Source: Anaeromyces robustus (taxonomy: Eukaryota > Neocallimastigomycota > Neocallimastigomycetes > Neocallimastigales > Neocallimastigaceae). Taken from it: a DNA stretch of 64,000 bases. Under the pieces are notes generated by a model that saw only the letters and a program-made list of their open reading frames with translations, searched no databases and was not told the DNA's origin. Made by a program: the position numbers and the translations under genes. The first letter of the stretch is position 1. Each line of letters opens with the position of its first letter. Shown here piece after piece: positions 13,932 through 27,814 of this stretch. Location: NCBI GenBank assembly GCA_002104895.1, contig MCFG01000174.1:57501-121500 (forward strand), written 5' to 3'.

Positions 13932-15224
13932 AATCTATCTATCTATTATTAAAAAAGAGTTTTTTATAAAAATTAATAGTCTTAATATAATGTTATATAT
14001 TATATAAATTATTTTAAACAATTAAAATAGATCTAATAAAGATTTAAATTTTAAAAAAACCGAAAATTAATAATCATCTAATTATTTAATATATGATTCA
14101 ATAGAAATGTATATATATTAGAATACATTTCATATTATAAAATTGTTAAAAAAAAAAGATGAAATTTTAAAATATTTTAATATATAATATAATATAAATT
14201 TTATAATGACATATATTACAATATATTTATTCTATATAAATTTTTAAATGTAATATAATAAATTTTTTAACTTATGACATTTAACAATAACAATATATTA
14301 CAATATAATATAAATCAATTAATTTAATATATAATATATTAATTATTCAAACTAGAATCTATTCTTTATTTTTATAGTTTTATAATATATATTATATTAT
14401 ATATAAATATAATATAATATATATAATAATTTTTTGAAATATTATAAACTAAATCTTTGGGTTTTTTTTTTATGATTTTTTAATTAAAATATCTTAACCC
14501 TTATAAAAATATTTAATTTATTTCCATATATAGAGTTTATTAAATATATTCTGTTGTATTTTTAATATATAAAACAATAAAATTATTTATATTAAATAAA
14601 AATCTTTAAATCATTATATATAAATGGATTAATAATTATTAAACTATGTAATTATTAATTATTATTATTGTTTTATTTAATATTATAAAAATTTTATAAT
14701 TAAAATATTTATTTAATTATTATATGAATTACTAATGTATTTAGGCTTTACTTACCAAAAATGAATTTTTAAATTCAGCAGAAATTTCAGTAGAAAAATA
14801 GAATAATTTAATAAATATCATTATAAAATAAGGGTGGTGTGAAATTTTACCAACAAATAAAAATGGTTGGTTAGATATGTTGGTTATGATTAGGGGTTAA
14901 AAACTTTAAAAAATACAGAATTAAGAAAATATTTATAGTATGTCATTCATTTTTTTTACGTGAATAACTATAAATAATTGAATTAAAACAAATATGAGTA
15001 ATAACATAACTATCTGAAGTTGACTTAAAATATCATAATATAAAGTATTTTATATTATTATTTATATATTATTATTGTATATATTATATATTTTAATTAT
15101 AATACTTTATTATATAATATATTTAACTATATTATTTATTATTTGTTTTTCATTTCTTTTTAAAATTATTTTGTATAATATATTGGTTTATATTATTTTA
15201 TATATAATTATTATTTATCATTTT

Positions 15225-15225
<1 letters not shown>

Positions 15226-15275
<50 letters not shown>

Positions 15276-15280
15276 TTAAT

Positions 15281-15343
<63 letters not shown>

Positions 15344-15345
15344 TT
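15226..15345. repeat. (TTTA)n array
   Basis: About 120 bp of tetranucleotide repeat with one TTAA interruption near 15275. Confidence 0.95.
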
Positions 15346-16290
15346 CAACATTATTTTGTAAAAATAAATTAATACTTTTAAATATTCCAATTTCATTTTC
15401 GTTATTATTTTTTTTTCATATTATTAAAGTTTTATAAAACTTCTTTTTCCTACTGGTTAAATTAGCCTATATATATTACAATATATTCTAATATATGAAA
15501 TTAATATATTTGAATACCAAAAGATTTTTTTATTTTTTCTTTTATTATGACTTCATAAACTTCATAATTAATATAATAAAAAAAACTAAATAATTTATTT
15601 TTTTTTTTTTTTCTTTTTGTTTTTTTTACATTAACGTTTATTACCAAATTACAAATTTCATCTTTTTATTTTACTTTGTATTATTTATAGTTTTAAAAAT
15701 AATATAAAATAATACAGAGAAAAGATAAAAAAAAATTATTTTAATAATACAAAGTTTTATATAGAATTCAGTATTATTATAATTCAAGTACTAATTTTAT
15801 AGTACTATTTTTTTCATAGAAATAAGATATACATAATATTTTATTCAATATACTATCAATATAATATTGATATAAAACAGTAAACGATATTATTATTATT
15901 AAAAATACTTTTTAATATTTAATAAAGAAAATTCATAAATTAAATATATTTAAGATATATTATTATTATTATAATAATATTAAATTTTTTATTAAATAAA
16001 ATACTATATAAAGCAATGATAATAATATAAAAGTTTTGTTTTAAAGAAAAATAAATACAGATTAATTATATTTAATTCTATACACCATATAAATAAAAAG
16101 AAGGAAAAAAAAAAACAGAATTTATAATACTTTTTATTATAATAAAGAGCCTATATAATTAAAAAGAAATTTATATTTAAATTTCCAATTCATATAGAAT
16201 ATATATAACTTTTTAAAAATATTAAAATAAAAATAATTTTAAATATCATTATACAAAATAAAACTTAAATTTTATATATAATATTAATCA

Positions 16291-18961
16291 ATGAGGATGC
16301 CAACTATCAATAAAGCTCATATCAAACGTAATAGCGAAGATAAATCGTTTAAAAGTATATATATATTAATATTATAAAATTTTATTATATATATAATATT
16401 CAATATTCAATATAATACTAAAAATATAATATGTTAAAAAAAAAAAATTAATAAATATCTATAGCTACTTCAAATGAACATGCTTCTAGTTCAACGAATA
16501 ATGAAATATTAAATGAAGTTATTAAACATCAATATGCTTTAAAATCTTTTGCTAGAACCATTGAAAATTACGAAGACTTAATAGAACTTGATACCAAGCA
16601 ATATAATTTAGATTCTTTATTTGCTATGGATATTGGTGGTTCCTTATGCAAAGTAATAAAAATAAAAATAAAAATCAAGAGAAAAAAAAAAAAAGAATAA
16701 AATATATTAATAATATTTTATTTAAAAATAAAATAAAAAAAAATATAATTAAAATAATGATATTCAATATATATTTATTCATAGATTATATTTTTTGAAT
16801 GTAAATCTGAAAATTTTGAGAATACTGAGTTAAAAGAATTATTTAAAAGCCTCAAAAACAATATATTTTCCACTGAAGACTATGGTACTTATTAATAGTG
16901 GCACTAAATAGATTTATATATTATTAAAAATATAAAAATATAAAAAAAAAAAAAAAGCCATATACATTTTTACTCATTTTATTATTTTAAATATAATTTT
17001 AAATATAATATAGGTTTTAGTGGTATTCGTGATAGATATAAATCAATTAAAACAAAAACTGGCTGTATTCATTTTATATTGGTATTTAAACTACTACTAA
17101 TAATAATGATAATAATCATTTAGTATAATAATAATAATAATAATATCCAAACATATAGATTCTAATGTCAATAATATTATAATATATTTATTAAATAGTT
17201 TGAAACCCAAAGAGTTAAAAATGCTGTTGAACTTTTATTCCAAAATGATATAATAAAAAATATTAAACAAATTAGTTGTACTGGTGGAGGTTCTTACAAA
17301 TTTGAAGAATATTTCAGAGAACATTATAATATTGAGATTAAAAAATATGATGAATTGTAAATATTTCATTAAAAAGATATTTTTTATATTAAATAATATA
17401 TATATTAGTATTTATTTAATGTTTTACATAATTAATATTTATATCTAAATATAATTAATAAATATCTTCTTTTTTTTTTTTAATAGCAAATCACTTTTAA
17501 CTGGTTTAAATGCTTTATTAAAATATTCACCAAATGAAAGTTATCATTACAATATTGATAAAACAATTAATGATTTTGATAAACCAATACCTGATGTATA
17601 TGACAATTCCAAATCAATATTCCCATATTTACTAGTTAATGTTGGTAGTGGTGTTAGTGTTTTACATGTCAAAGATGAAAATAATTTCGAAAGAGTTTCA
17701 GGAAGTGGTAAATATAAAAAAAAAAAATTAAAATATTAAATTAAACTTATTCATATATATTATATAAAATAATTATTTTTAAAACATAATATTAATAATT
17801 ATAATATAATAACAAAAATTAAAATTAAAATTAAAAGGTATTGGTGGAGCTACTTTCTCTGGTTTAGTTAATGCTTTAACAAATATTAACAGTTTTGATG
17901 AAGCCTTACAAGCCAGTAGAAAAGGAAATTCTGCTAATGTTAATATGGTAAAATATATATATCAATTTAGATCTATTATATCTATAAATTTAAAAATTAT
18001 ATTTTAATAAAAATATACTAATAATAATGATAATAATATTTTAAAATCTATAAAAAAATAAAATAATAAAAAAAAATGTCAATTTTTAATAATAATAGCT
18101 TGTTGGGTAAATATAAATATAATATATAATACTTTATTGATAACTTTATTAAAATAAATAAAAATAAATATAAAATTATTACGAATAGATTTTTTATCTA
18201 ATACAATTTTATAATTATTTATTTTAAATATAATATAATATCATTAATATAATAGTGATATTTACGGAGGAGAATATCAATCATTCAATTTACCAGCTAA
18301 TATGGTTGCTAGTTTCTTTGGTAAATTCTCTAAAAATGATTCTCTTGATAAAGCAAGCGATGCTGATATTTGCAATGGTAAAAATAATAATAATAATGAA
18401 TAAGATAATATATTTAAATATTTAAGTAAAAATAAATTTTATTATATTATAACTAATTTTTATTTTACAAATATTTTTTTTATAATAAATATAATAAATA
18501 TAAATAATATTATAACATATTAAATAGCTCTTTTGGTTATGGTAAATTATATATATACTATTATTAATATTATAAAATTAAATATTTATGAAAAATTAAA
18601 AATTAAATAAAAATTAATTAAATTAATATAATTATGTTTTATGAATATAAAATTAAAATTTACTCTTATATATATTTGTATATATATGATATATTATTTA
18701 ATTAATAATAATAAAATCTATAGATAACTAATAATGTTGGTCAAGTAGCTTACTTAAATGCTATGAGATACAATTTAACCAAAATTTATTTCTCAGGAAA
18801 CTTCTTAAGGTAATAAATAATTTTTATTATTATTATTTATATTATGATTATTATTATTATTATTATAATTATTATCATAATATTTATAATATATAATATA
18901 TATGAATAATAAATAAAAAAAAAGTGTAAATTACATAATAATTTTTTATTTATTTTACTAA

Positions 18962-19003
<42 letters not shown>

Positions 19004-19262
19004 AATATAGATCTAATGTTGTTGCAATGAAAGCTTTAGCTAATGCTATTCATTTCTGGAGTCATGGTGAAATTCAAGCACATTTCTTAAAGTAAGTAGA
19101 TAAATTAAATAATAAAATAATTAATTCTAATAATGATTATTAAAAAATTATTAATAAAAAAAAATTTTTTTATATAAAAAAAAAAAAATTAGGCATGAAG
19201 GTTACTTCGGTGCTTTAGGAACTTTCTTCCTTAATAATTTATCACAATACAATAATATTTAA
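16291..19262 (+). CDS. Pantothenate kinase (eukaryotic type II, Fumble family)
   Basis: It catalyses ATP-dependent phosphorylation of pantothenate, the first step of coenzyme A synthesis. Thirteen exons: 16291-16354, 16465-16652, 16785-16884, 17014-17081, 17199-17356, 17487-17707, 17838-17947, 18099-18106, 18256-18377, 18528-18541, 18724-18809, 19011-19091, 19193-19262. They total 1290 nt, 429 aa. Family motifs seen: the N-terminal phosphate loop MDIGGSLCK (76-84), CTGGGSYKFEEYF, NVGSGVSVLHV, GIGGATFSGL, VGDIYGGEYQSFNLP, and the late segment YFSGNFLR. Length agrees with fungal pantothenate kinases. The start is the first ATG, with a second in-frame Met two codons on. Two microexons, 8 nt and 14 nt, are needed to keep the conserved LVGDIYGG and ALLVMITNN segments in frame. 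Identification is firm. Confidence 0.95.
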
Positions 19263-20873
19263 TATAAATCATAAAAAAAAAAAAAAAAAAAATACATATA
19301 GTTATTTAAAACACATAAAAAAATATTTAAAAAATAAATATTTATTATTTTAATTAGAACTTTTTTATTTAAATAATTAACTTAATGATTATTTAAATAA
19401 AATAAAGAATAATAAACCATTATTATTAATATTTTAATAGAGCTATTTAAAATAAAAAAAAAAATTTTTTTTTTAATATTTAATGATTATTTATTAAAAA
19501 GATATATAATTTATAAGTAAATATTTAAATAATTTCATAAAACTTTAAGTATTTTAAAAAGAAAAAAAGAATTAATATATTTTAAATAATTATATAGTTT
19601 TACATATTATATATATATTTTTATAGTCAAAAAAATTTTTTTTTAATATTCCGTAGAAATAATTATCAAATAAGCAATATAAAAATAAACATAAATTATT
19701 ATTATTATATATATTTGTTTTATATATAATTTAAAATAAAATAAAAAAAATTAATAAAAAAAAATTAATAAAAAAAAATTAAAAAAAAAAAAATTCGACA
19801 TTTCAATCGTTGTAACGTTGTTATTTTTTAAAAGTATATGTAATAAATTTATCACTTTAAAATTTTTAATTCCTAATTTTAATTACTTTTTATAATTTTA
19901 ATATAAAAAGAATATTCGAACAACACGTTTATTATACTTATAATATATATTCAAGCATTCAATATATCAAATCATCAACCATATTTAAAAAAAAAAAGAA
20001 GTGTAATACTATTATATGTATGTATGCATGCATGTATGTATGTATGTATATATCTATTCTTATATTTCTTATATTTATCTTTTAGTGTAGATTAGGTTAT
20101 TTTTTAATAAATAATTAAATAATATAAGTAAATAAGAATAAAATTAAAATAATATATATATATTTATTTATATATTAACATAAACATATATACATATAAA
20201 ACTTTGTAAATATAAATTATGAAACTATTTCATTTTAATTCAAAAATGCCAATTTTTTTTACTATCATTAATTATAATTTATAAATTAAATAGATAATAT
20301 ATTTATTGATAAATATAAATTTAACTTTTTTTTTTTTTAACTTCAACATTTCAATTATACATAATAAACAAGTATAAATATTTTAAAATTTGTACCTCAA
20401 AGAAAATTCCTCTCTCTCTAAAGGATTTCTAATTTAAAAATATTCAAAAAATAAAATATAAAAATAAAAAAAAAAACTGTTTATAAATTTTTATAATAAA
20501 ATGTAATTATCTTTTTTTTTTTTTTTTTTCTTTTAAATAATTTATTCATATATTTTTTTATTATTAACAATTATTACATATTCATTAAATAAATCATATA
20601 AATTATATTATATATATATTATTATTAATAAAATTTCACTTATTATATATATATAATATGCTTTTTAACAAAAAAAAATTTTTTTTTTATTATATAAATA
20701 TATTACTAACTATATATTTATAATTTATTTATTTAAGTGCTAACTCTATTTTTTTTTTGTTTTTTTTTTTTTATATTATTTTTTTTATTATTTAATTTAT
20801 TTTATACTTTTTATAATAATTCGCTTTTTCTTTCTCTCTCTTTTTTTTCTTTTATATAATTTAAATTTAAATT
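19263..20873. other. Convergent intergenic region, pantothenate kinase and lipase 3' ends
   Basis: Only A+T-rich sequence, homopolymers and short dinucleotide repeats. A (TATG)n tract with internal TGCATGCATG lies at 20015-20050. Both 3' UTRs and polyadenylation sites must be here, but they cannot be told from background. Confidence 0.65.
20015..20050. repeat. (TATG)n microsatellite
   Basis: Tetranucleotide TATG repeat with two TGCA variants in the middle, giving a short palindromic GCATGC. Confidence 0.9.
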
Positions 20874-23313
20874 TTAAATTTCTTCATAAGGATAAAGTTC
20901 GCGAATAACACTAAAATAAAAATCTTGAACGTTAAAACGATCAACAAAAAGATTTAAAGACCAACGGTCATTTAAATCAAAATGGTCAGCTTGAACTGTA
21001 CCTTTATAATTTCCCCATTTAGCACTTTCTACTCCAACAAGACCATCATTTTCTACTTGTCCTGTTTTTTTAATAATTTGTTGAGATATGCATAATGGAT
21101 TAATAAATGGAATTTTACGTGCAGCCCCATATGATTGATACAAAACTTCAGGATCATCTGGAGTTAAAGGATTGAAAATATTATTACAAAAATCAGTAGT
21201 AAGAATTCGGTAGGCTGGCATATCAAATACAGACATTACTTTACAAAGTAAATGATAATAAGATGAAGTTTGCATATCATAAAGATCAGATAAAAGTTTA
21301 ATATTATAATCATTAATAATTGATGAAGAAGAATAATTAAATAATAAAGTTATTGCTGATAAAGTAGAATCTAATGATCTTGTAGGACTTAATTCTTGGG
21401 ATATTGGAACTTTTTTTTTTTTTTTTTTGAAAAAAAAAATTTTTTTCAAAAAGCAATAATAATAAAGCAAAGAATAATAACATATTGAGATAATAATTAA
21501 TTAATAATATAATTTAAAAAAAAATAAATAAATAAATAAAAATATAAATGGATTTGATTAATAAACAGATAACAATAATAATAAGAATAATTTATTTTAA
21601 TTTAATTTAATAGATATAAATAAATAAATAACTATAGATATATCGATAATTATCATATATATGTAGTATAAAATTTTATGAGTTTTATAAATAATAATTA
21701 ATTATATTATTATTACCTTCTTTATTTACAGATTTTGAAAAAAATTTTGAAAAACTTTGACGATGTTGATGACGTTTCTGTTGATCCTTTTTATTAAAAA
21801 TAACAGTTGCATTTTTTATGGATTTTGCCATAAAAGAAGGTTGAGCAGATGGTATATGTTTTGGATCACGAATCCAACCAACACCAAACTTTTTTCTACA
21901 CCAATCCATAAATGGTGATCCACGATGAGGTGTTGAAAGTGTTGTTAAAGTTAAAACTTTATATGATGATGGTTTAATATGAGTAATTAAATATCTTTTA
22001 TATATATAATATTATTATAATTATTCATTAATGAAAATATTGTTAGAAAAATTGAAGTATATAATATTTAATATATATATATATATAAATATTATAATAA
22101 TAATAATAATAATATATAATATATATTTATATAATATTTAATTAAAAAATAAAATTTCTCTTTTTTTTTTTTTTTTTTCTACATACCTACAATCAAGTCC
22201 ACCCTTTATTATTAATATGTTGATATATTTAAATTATATATAAATATAATAATATAATAAATATTAATAATTATTATTGAATATTGTTTTTCAAATTACT
22301 TTATATTTAATAAATATTATATACGATTTATATATTTAAAATATATAAAATATTTTACCATGGAATGAGCAATTAAATGAACTTTTTGATTTGGAAAATT
22401 AGCTTCTATAAATTTGTTTAATTCATTTGCTCTATATTTAACACCTCCTGCAGGTGATACTTTAGGAACTAATACTTTACAACCAAGTTGTTCTAAATAT
22501 TTTTTTATTCTATTCCAATAATTAACTTGCAAAAATGGAATAGATTCTGGACCTACATTTAAATAACATATGAAATAATAATATATAATAATATAATGTA
22601 AATAATGTAACATACAATGATATAAAGTTAATATAGTTAATACAACATTAAATATATATATATAGATAGATAGATAGATAGATAAATTCATTCCTATAAA
22701 AATCAACTATACCTTTTTTATCAAAGCCAAATAACCCTTTATTTAATTAAGCAAAATAATAATAATAATAATATAATAACAATATATTATAAGATAATTA
22801 TTTTTAATAGTCAAAATATTAATTGCAAATAAAAAAAAATATCATAATTTCAAATGAATTATATATAAATAGATATTATAATTAATATTATCAACTTCAT
22901 TATTATTATTCTTATTATTATTATTACATAATTATTAATTACTAATTATTTTAAAATAAATTACCATGACATAAAACTACAGGATATTTCAATGGTTTTG
23001 TTATTGTAGTAATATCAACGTTTTCATACAAACTCAAATCCTTCTTTGAAATTATATCACTATTATTATATAGAGATTTCTCTTTTATTTTATTATCATA
23101 AGTAAAATGTAGTATATTATTGGTATCTTTAGGTTCTATTAATTTTTTTGAATGTTGAGATAATTCAAGTTTCTTATTTTTTCCTTCATTTTTATCTATT
23201 ATATTTTGAAAAGTCACATTCTTTAGCGATGAAAATTGACATTTTAATAAAAGTTTTGGGAATTGTTGTGTCAATCCACAAACATTTCTAATATTTATTA
23301 TTTCAAAAACCAT
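20874..23313 (-). CDS. Triacylglycerol lipase-like alpha/beta-hydrolase
   Basis: Predicted lipase or esterase resembling bacterial family I lipases and yeast Tgl2. Exons in gene order on the minus strand: 23313-22965, 22736-22713, 22552-22359, 22203-22187, 21994-21717, 21409-20874. They total 1398 nt, 465 aa. The core begins at YPVVLCHGLFGFD (HG oxyanion motif, about 116-117). The nucleophile elbow is AHSMGG, with Ser188 as predicted nucleophile and Ala in place of the first Gly of GxSxG. STPHRGSPFMDW follows. The likely acid is in VENDGLVGVESAKWG (Asp409) and the catalytic His is in ADHFDLND (His430). The N-terminal ~105 residues have no clear domain and include KCQFSSLKNVTFQ, so they could be an organelle-targeting leader. 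Two tiny exons (24 and 17 nt) encode the oxyanion loop and the residues after the nucleophile. The fold is secure, the substrate inferred. Confidence 0.9.
22657..22684. repeat. (TAGA)n microsatellite in a lipase intron
   Basis: Short run of TAGA tetranucleotides inside the intron between the second and third lipase exons. Confidence 0.8.
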
Positions 23314-23385
23314 TTCTTCTTTTATTTATTTTCCCTCTTTTATTCTATTCTTTATTATTTTTATTTCTATTACTATTATATTATA

Positions 23386-23640
23386 TTATTATATTTTATT
23401 TTATTTTATTTTATTTTATTATATTTTTATTTTATTTTATTTTATTTTATATTATTATATTTTATTTTATTTTGTTTTATTTTATATTATTATATTTTAT
23501 TTTATTTTGTTTTATTTTATTTTATTTTTATTTTATTTTATTTTATTTCTATTTTATTTTATTTTATATTATATTATATTATTTTATTTTATTGTATTGT
23601 ATTATGTATATTATACTTTATTATTTTATTTTTTATTATA
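23386..23640. repeat. (TTTTA)n pentanucleotide array
   Basis: About 250 bp built of TTTTA units with TATTATATT and TTTTG variants, about 75 bp upstream of the lipase start codon. Open frames that cross it are repeat artefacts. Confidence 0.9.
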
Positions 23641-26600
23641 TTTTATTGTTAATAACTACTTTATTATCTAATTTTTTGACTCTTAATACTTAATTATCTT
23701 AATATATATTTTAATCTTATTTTGAAAATGGAATATTGTTTTCTTTACTTTTTTTTTTTGCTTTTTTTTTTTTTTCTATTATTATATACTATTTACATTA
23801 AATTTTTATTTTCCTTATTTCTTACTAGTTTTTTTATTAAATATTCTTATTATTTATATATATATATATATTTAACATTTAAGTCTTAAATTAAATTAAT
23901 AATTTCTTTTTTTTTGTTTTTTTTCTTTTCTTTTTCTTATTATCTAGATATCAAACTTATAAGTTGATATTTAAAAAGAGAGAGAATTATATTAATTAAT
24001 AAATAATAAAATCAATTTATATATTATTTTTTTATCCTTAATAAAAAATAATAAAATAATAATAAAATGGTATTTATGTATTATCTTTTTATTCTTACTA
24101 AAATATTAAAATAATAAAAAGAAAACTATAATAAATCTATTATTATATGGTTTGTTATATGGAAATTAGAAAAAAAAGGTTCATATATACAATATAGATG
24201 AATAATGGGAAAATGTTTTATACATAAATATATATTTTTTTATTATTTTATATTTTCTTATTTTCGTATTATTTTTATTCTATTATTTATATTATTATTT
24301 TTTATGTTATTATACTTGTTAACTCTAATATTAAATTCTTTAATTTAATTTATTTATTAAATAATCAATATATTGAATAAAAAATATGCAAACAATTAAA
24401 TAAATAATTATGATTAATAAATTAATGAATATGGGAAGGCTAAATAAAGTTTATTTTTTATATAATATTTCTTTTTAAATATATTATATTTATCATGTTT
24501 AGAAATTTTTAACTATTTTATTTTATAATAAATAATATTTAAAGAATAGAATTATAATTTCATTTAAAATTTTATATTTTTTTAAAGATTTAAACTGAAA
24601 ATAAAGAAAGGAAAAAATAATTTTTTAAAAAAAGAAAAATTTTAAAGAATATTTTAATACTTTTATTTTTATATAGTGTTCATTTATATATTATATAATT
24701 TATATATTATAATATATTATTTACAATATTATTTTAACATATTATCTTATAATATGAAAATAACACATGCAATAAAATATATAATAAATTAATACTATAT
24801 AAAAGATAAAAAAAAAAAAAAAAAAAAGAGGAAAAATTAAAATAATAAAATTTAAACATAAAAATATTTTTTGATTTTTTTGAAATCTAAACAATTTTTT
24901 TAAATTATTTTATATATTTATATATGGAAGAATATAATGTATATTAATTAACATATTTAATTTTAATTTATTAACAATTAATTAAAATAAATGAGTTAAA
25001 TATGTAAAAAGCAGTGCCAATTTACTTATAATAATTAAAAATTAGTTAATTATAATAAATATAATATAATAAAATATAAAAAGCTAATAAAAATTGAAAG
25101 AGAAAAAAAAAAAACTTTTTTTTTAATATTTTTTAAAGTTTTTCTTTTATTTTTTTTTTGTATGAATTATATAATATACTATATAATATAATAGTATAAT
25201 AATATATTATAATGAAATTAAATGTATAATTATTGTAAAATTAATATATAGATAATTCATTAATAATAAATAATATAATTATTAACGAATTATTCTATAT
25301 ATAGAATTTAATACTAAATATTTTAAAAACTATTAAAATTAATTACATTAACCATAAATAAATTAATAAATAATATATAAATAAATAAATATTAAATAAA
25401 TATTAAATGAATGGATAAATATTAGATAAATAAATATATAAATAATTCATACATTATTAAACTTATTTTTCAAGTTTGATGTATGATGTATACATTAAAA
25501 GATTATAAAAAGACTTAAAACTTGATACATAGCTGATTAAATTATGACAATTATGGAAAAAAAAAAAACAAAAACAAAAACAAAAACAAAAGAGAGAAAA
25601 AGAAAAAGAGAAAGAAAAAATATTGATTTATTTGCTTGTACATTAATATTAATAATTATAAAATAAAACAATAATTAATAAAATAATAAATAATAAAAAA
25701 GCCGTTAAACTTTAATTTTGTTTATTACATTTACATTAATATTGAATAAAGTTAAATGAAACCATCTGACAAGATATTAAACATTATTGCTGTAACAAAC
25801 AAGGAAAAATAGTTAATTAAAAATAAAGCAAAATAATAATAATAATAAAATTGGGGTAAAATCATTGTTATAATATATATGTATACTTTATAACATTAAT
25901 TTTACATATTTATAAATACAGTTTTATGAAGGTTAAAAATTTAATATTTATACTTCCATAGGCAAAAACATTATCTTCAATTATAATAATTCAAATATAT
26001 ATGCATTACCAGCATGTATAATATACATAAAAAAGATGATTTTTACCATCTATATTAAAATACCTCTAAATATACATCCACATTAATAATATAGATTTTA
26101 ATAATAATATATATATTAATATTTTTATTTATTTATTTTTTATAAATAATATACATTATTAATATAAAAAACACTATTATTATTTGCTAATAATATTAAT
26201 TGAAAAATTGTCAAATTTTATATTTATTATTTTAAAAACTAATGCCTAAACGATAATATTACTGTATAACTATTATTTCAATGATTGTATAAATATCCAA
26301 ATATTCAATTATCATAAATAGTTAATTTTTTTTTTCTATCAACTTTAATAATTATTAATATTTAAACACAGAATAAATTATTCATTAACCGAATTACTAA
26401 TAATTATATTTGGATATATATATAAAATTAAATTTACACATGAAAAAGATTAATTATTATATATGATAATATAAAATAATAAAATTGTAAAATTGTTAAA
26501 CTATTATAAACAATTTTATAAATTTAAAATCTTTATTATTAAAATATTTGTTATGTTAACATTTATATGTATATTCATTTACATTCATTTATTTATTATA

Positions 26601-26650
26601 TATTATATTTTGTTAAAAACTTAAATAATCATTTTTTTTTTTTTTTAATA

Positions 26651-26771
26651 TTAATTATACAATGAAGTGTAAAATAATCATTGCTTTATTAATATTAATT
26701 ACACAATGAAGTATAAAATAAGCATTGCTTTATTAATTTTAATTATACAATGAAGTGTAAAATAATCAATG
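26651..26771. repeat. 44-bp tandem repeat, about 2.7 copies
   Basis: Copies begin at about 26651, 26695 and 26739, each with ttaattayacaatgaagt followed by aaaataatcattgctttatt or a close variant. The unit length is constant at 44 bp, and the copies differ by a few substitutions. Confidence 0.9.
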
Positions 26772-27354
26772 TATAAAATAAAAAAATTTTTTACTTTTGT
26801 AAAAAAAACACAATAAATATTTTATACTAAAATATTCAATTCATTCATATTAGCAAATATTATTTTTTATATAATAAAAAAATTGTTACAATTGACATGT
26901 CTTTTTGAATTTTCTTGGAGAAATTGTTAATAAATTCTCCAACAAAAGCAACGATAAAGTATTCCATATAAAACCAATATAAAAATATATTTATTACAAT
27001 AAAATAATATATATAATAATAATAATAAATGAATAGAAAATTAAAAATTGAAAAACTAATAAAATAAATATTTAGTGTATATTTATATGTTTTGTAAATT
27101 TTATAAATTGAATAATATTTAATAATAATATTTAATTATTTAATTAAAAAAAAATTATATAACATTTATATATATACAAGTTTCATTAATATAATAAATA
27201 ATAATTATAATAAAATTTATAATATCATAAAAAATTATAAATATATATACTTTTATATAATTTATAGATTATTTTTACTTGTTTATTTTCTTATAAATAA
27301 ATATATAACATTATTTATATTGCATTCCTTATTTATTAATTATAAACATTTTAT

Positions 27355-27357
27355 TAA

Positions 27358-27388
<31 letters not shown>

Positions 27389-27590
27389 ATATTTTAAATT
27401 ACAATATATATTTTATAAATAAATAAATAAATAAATAAATAAAAATAAATAAATAAATATATAGATAGATAGATAAATAAATAAATAAATATTATAAATA
27501 ATTAAAATAAATAAATAAATAATATAAATAATTATTTATATTACATTTCTTATTTATAAACACTTTATTAATAAATAAAAAATAAATAAA
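27355..27590. repeat. (AAAT)n clusters, partly duplicated
   Basis: Several runs of AAAT tetranucleotides, including (GATA)3 near 27463. The phrase actttattaataaataaa after cttattta-type sequence occurs near 27345 and again near 27570, which suggests a local duplication. Confidence 0.75.
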
Positions 27591-27814
27591 TATTATAAAC
27601 AATAATTATATATTAATAAATATTATCTTTTATAATATAAAATTATATTTTAACCAATCATAATTTAAAAATTTTATATTGACGAATCATATTCAAAATA
27701 TATCAAAAAATTTCAAATTATTATTGGTAGTATTTACAAAAAGTAACAAAAGGAAAAAAAAGTAAAATTTAATTTAGATTCCCTCTTTTATTTTTATAAG
27801 TCTGTTTTTTAGTC

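Larger units (their letters stand above)
8250..16290. other. 8 kb intergenic region with duplications and microsatellites
   Basis: No gene is recognisable between the myosin and pantothenate kinase genes. The region contains an (AAT)n tract near 8421-8475, a ~1.1 kb direct duplication (about 9590-10670 and 12270-13360), a repeated GC-containing motif at 11146-11239, and two (TTTA)n arrays (13497-13931 and 15226-15345). A less simple island at about 14820-14900 has more G than its surroundings but no open frame. Confidence 0.7.
23314..27814. other. 4.5 kb intergenic region between divergent lipase and RPL12
   Basis: No gene is seen. It contains a (TTTTA)n pentanucleotide array (23386-23640) directly upstream of the lipase start, a 44-bp tandem repeat (26651-26771), and (AAAT)n clusters (27355-27590), part of which look duplicated over about 220 bp. 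The rest is A+T-rich sequence. Promoters of both genes must lie here. Confidence 0.65.
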
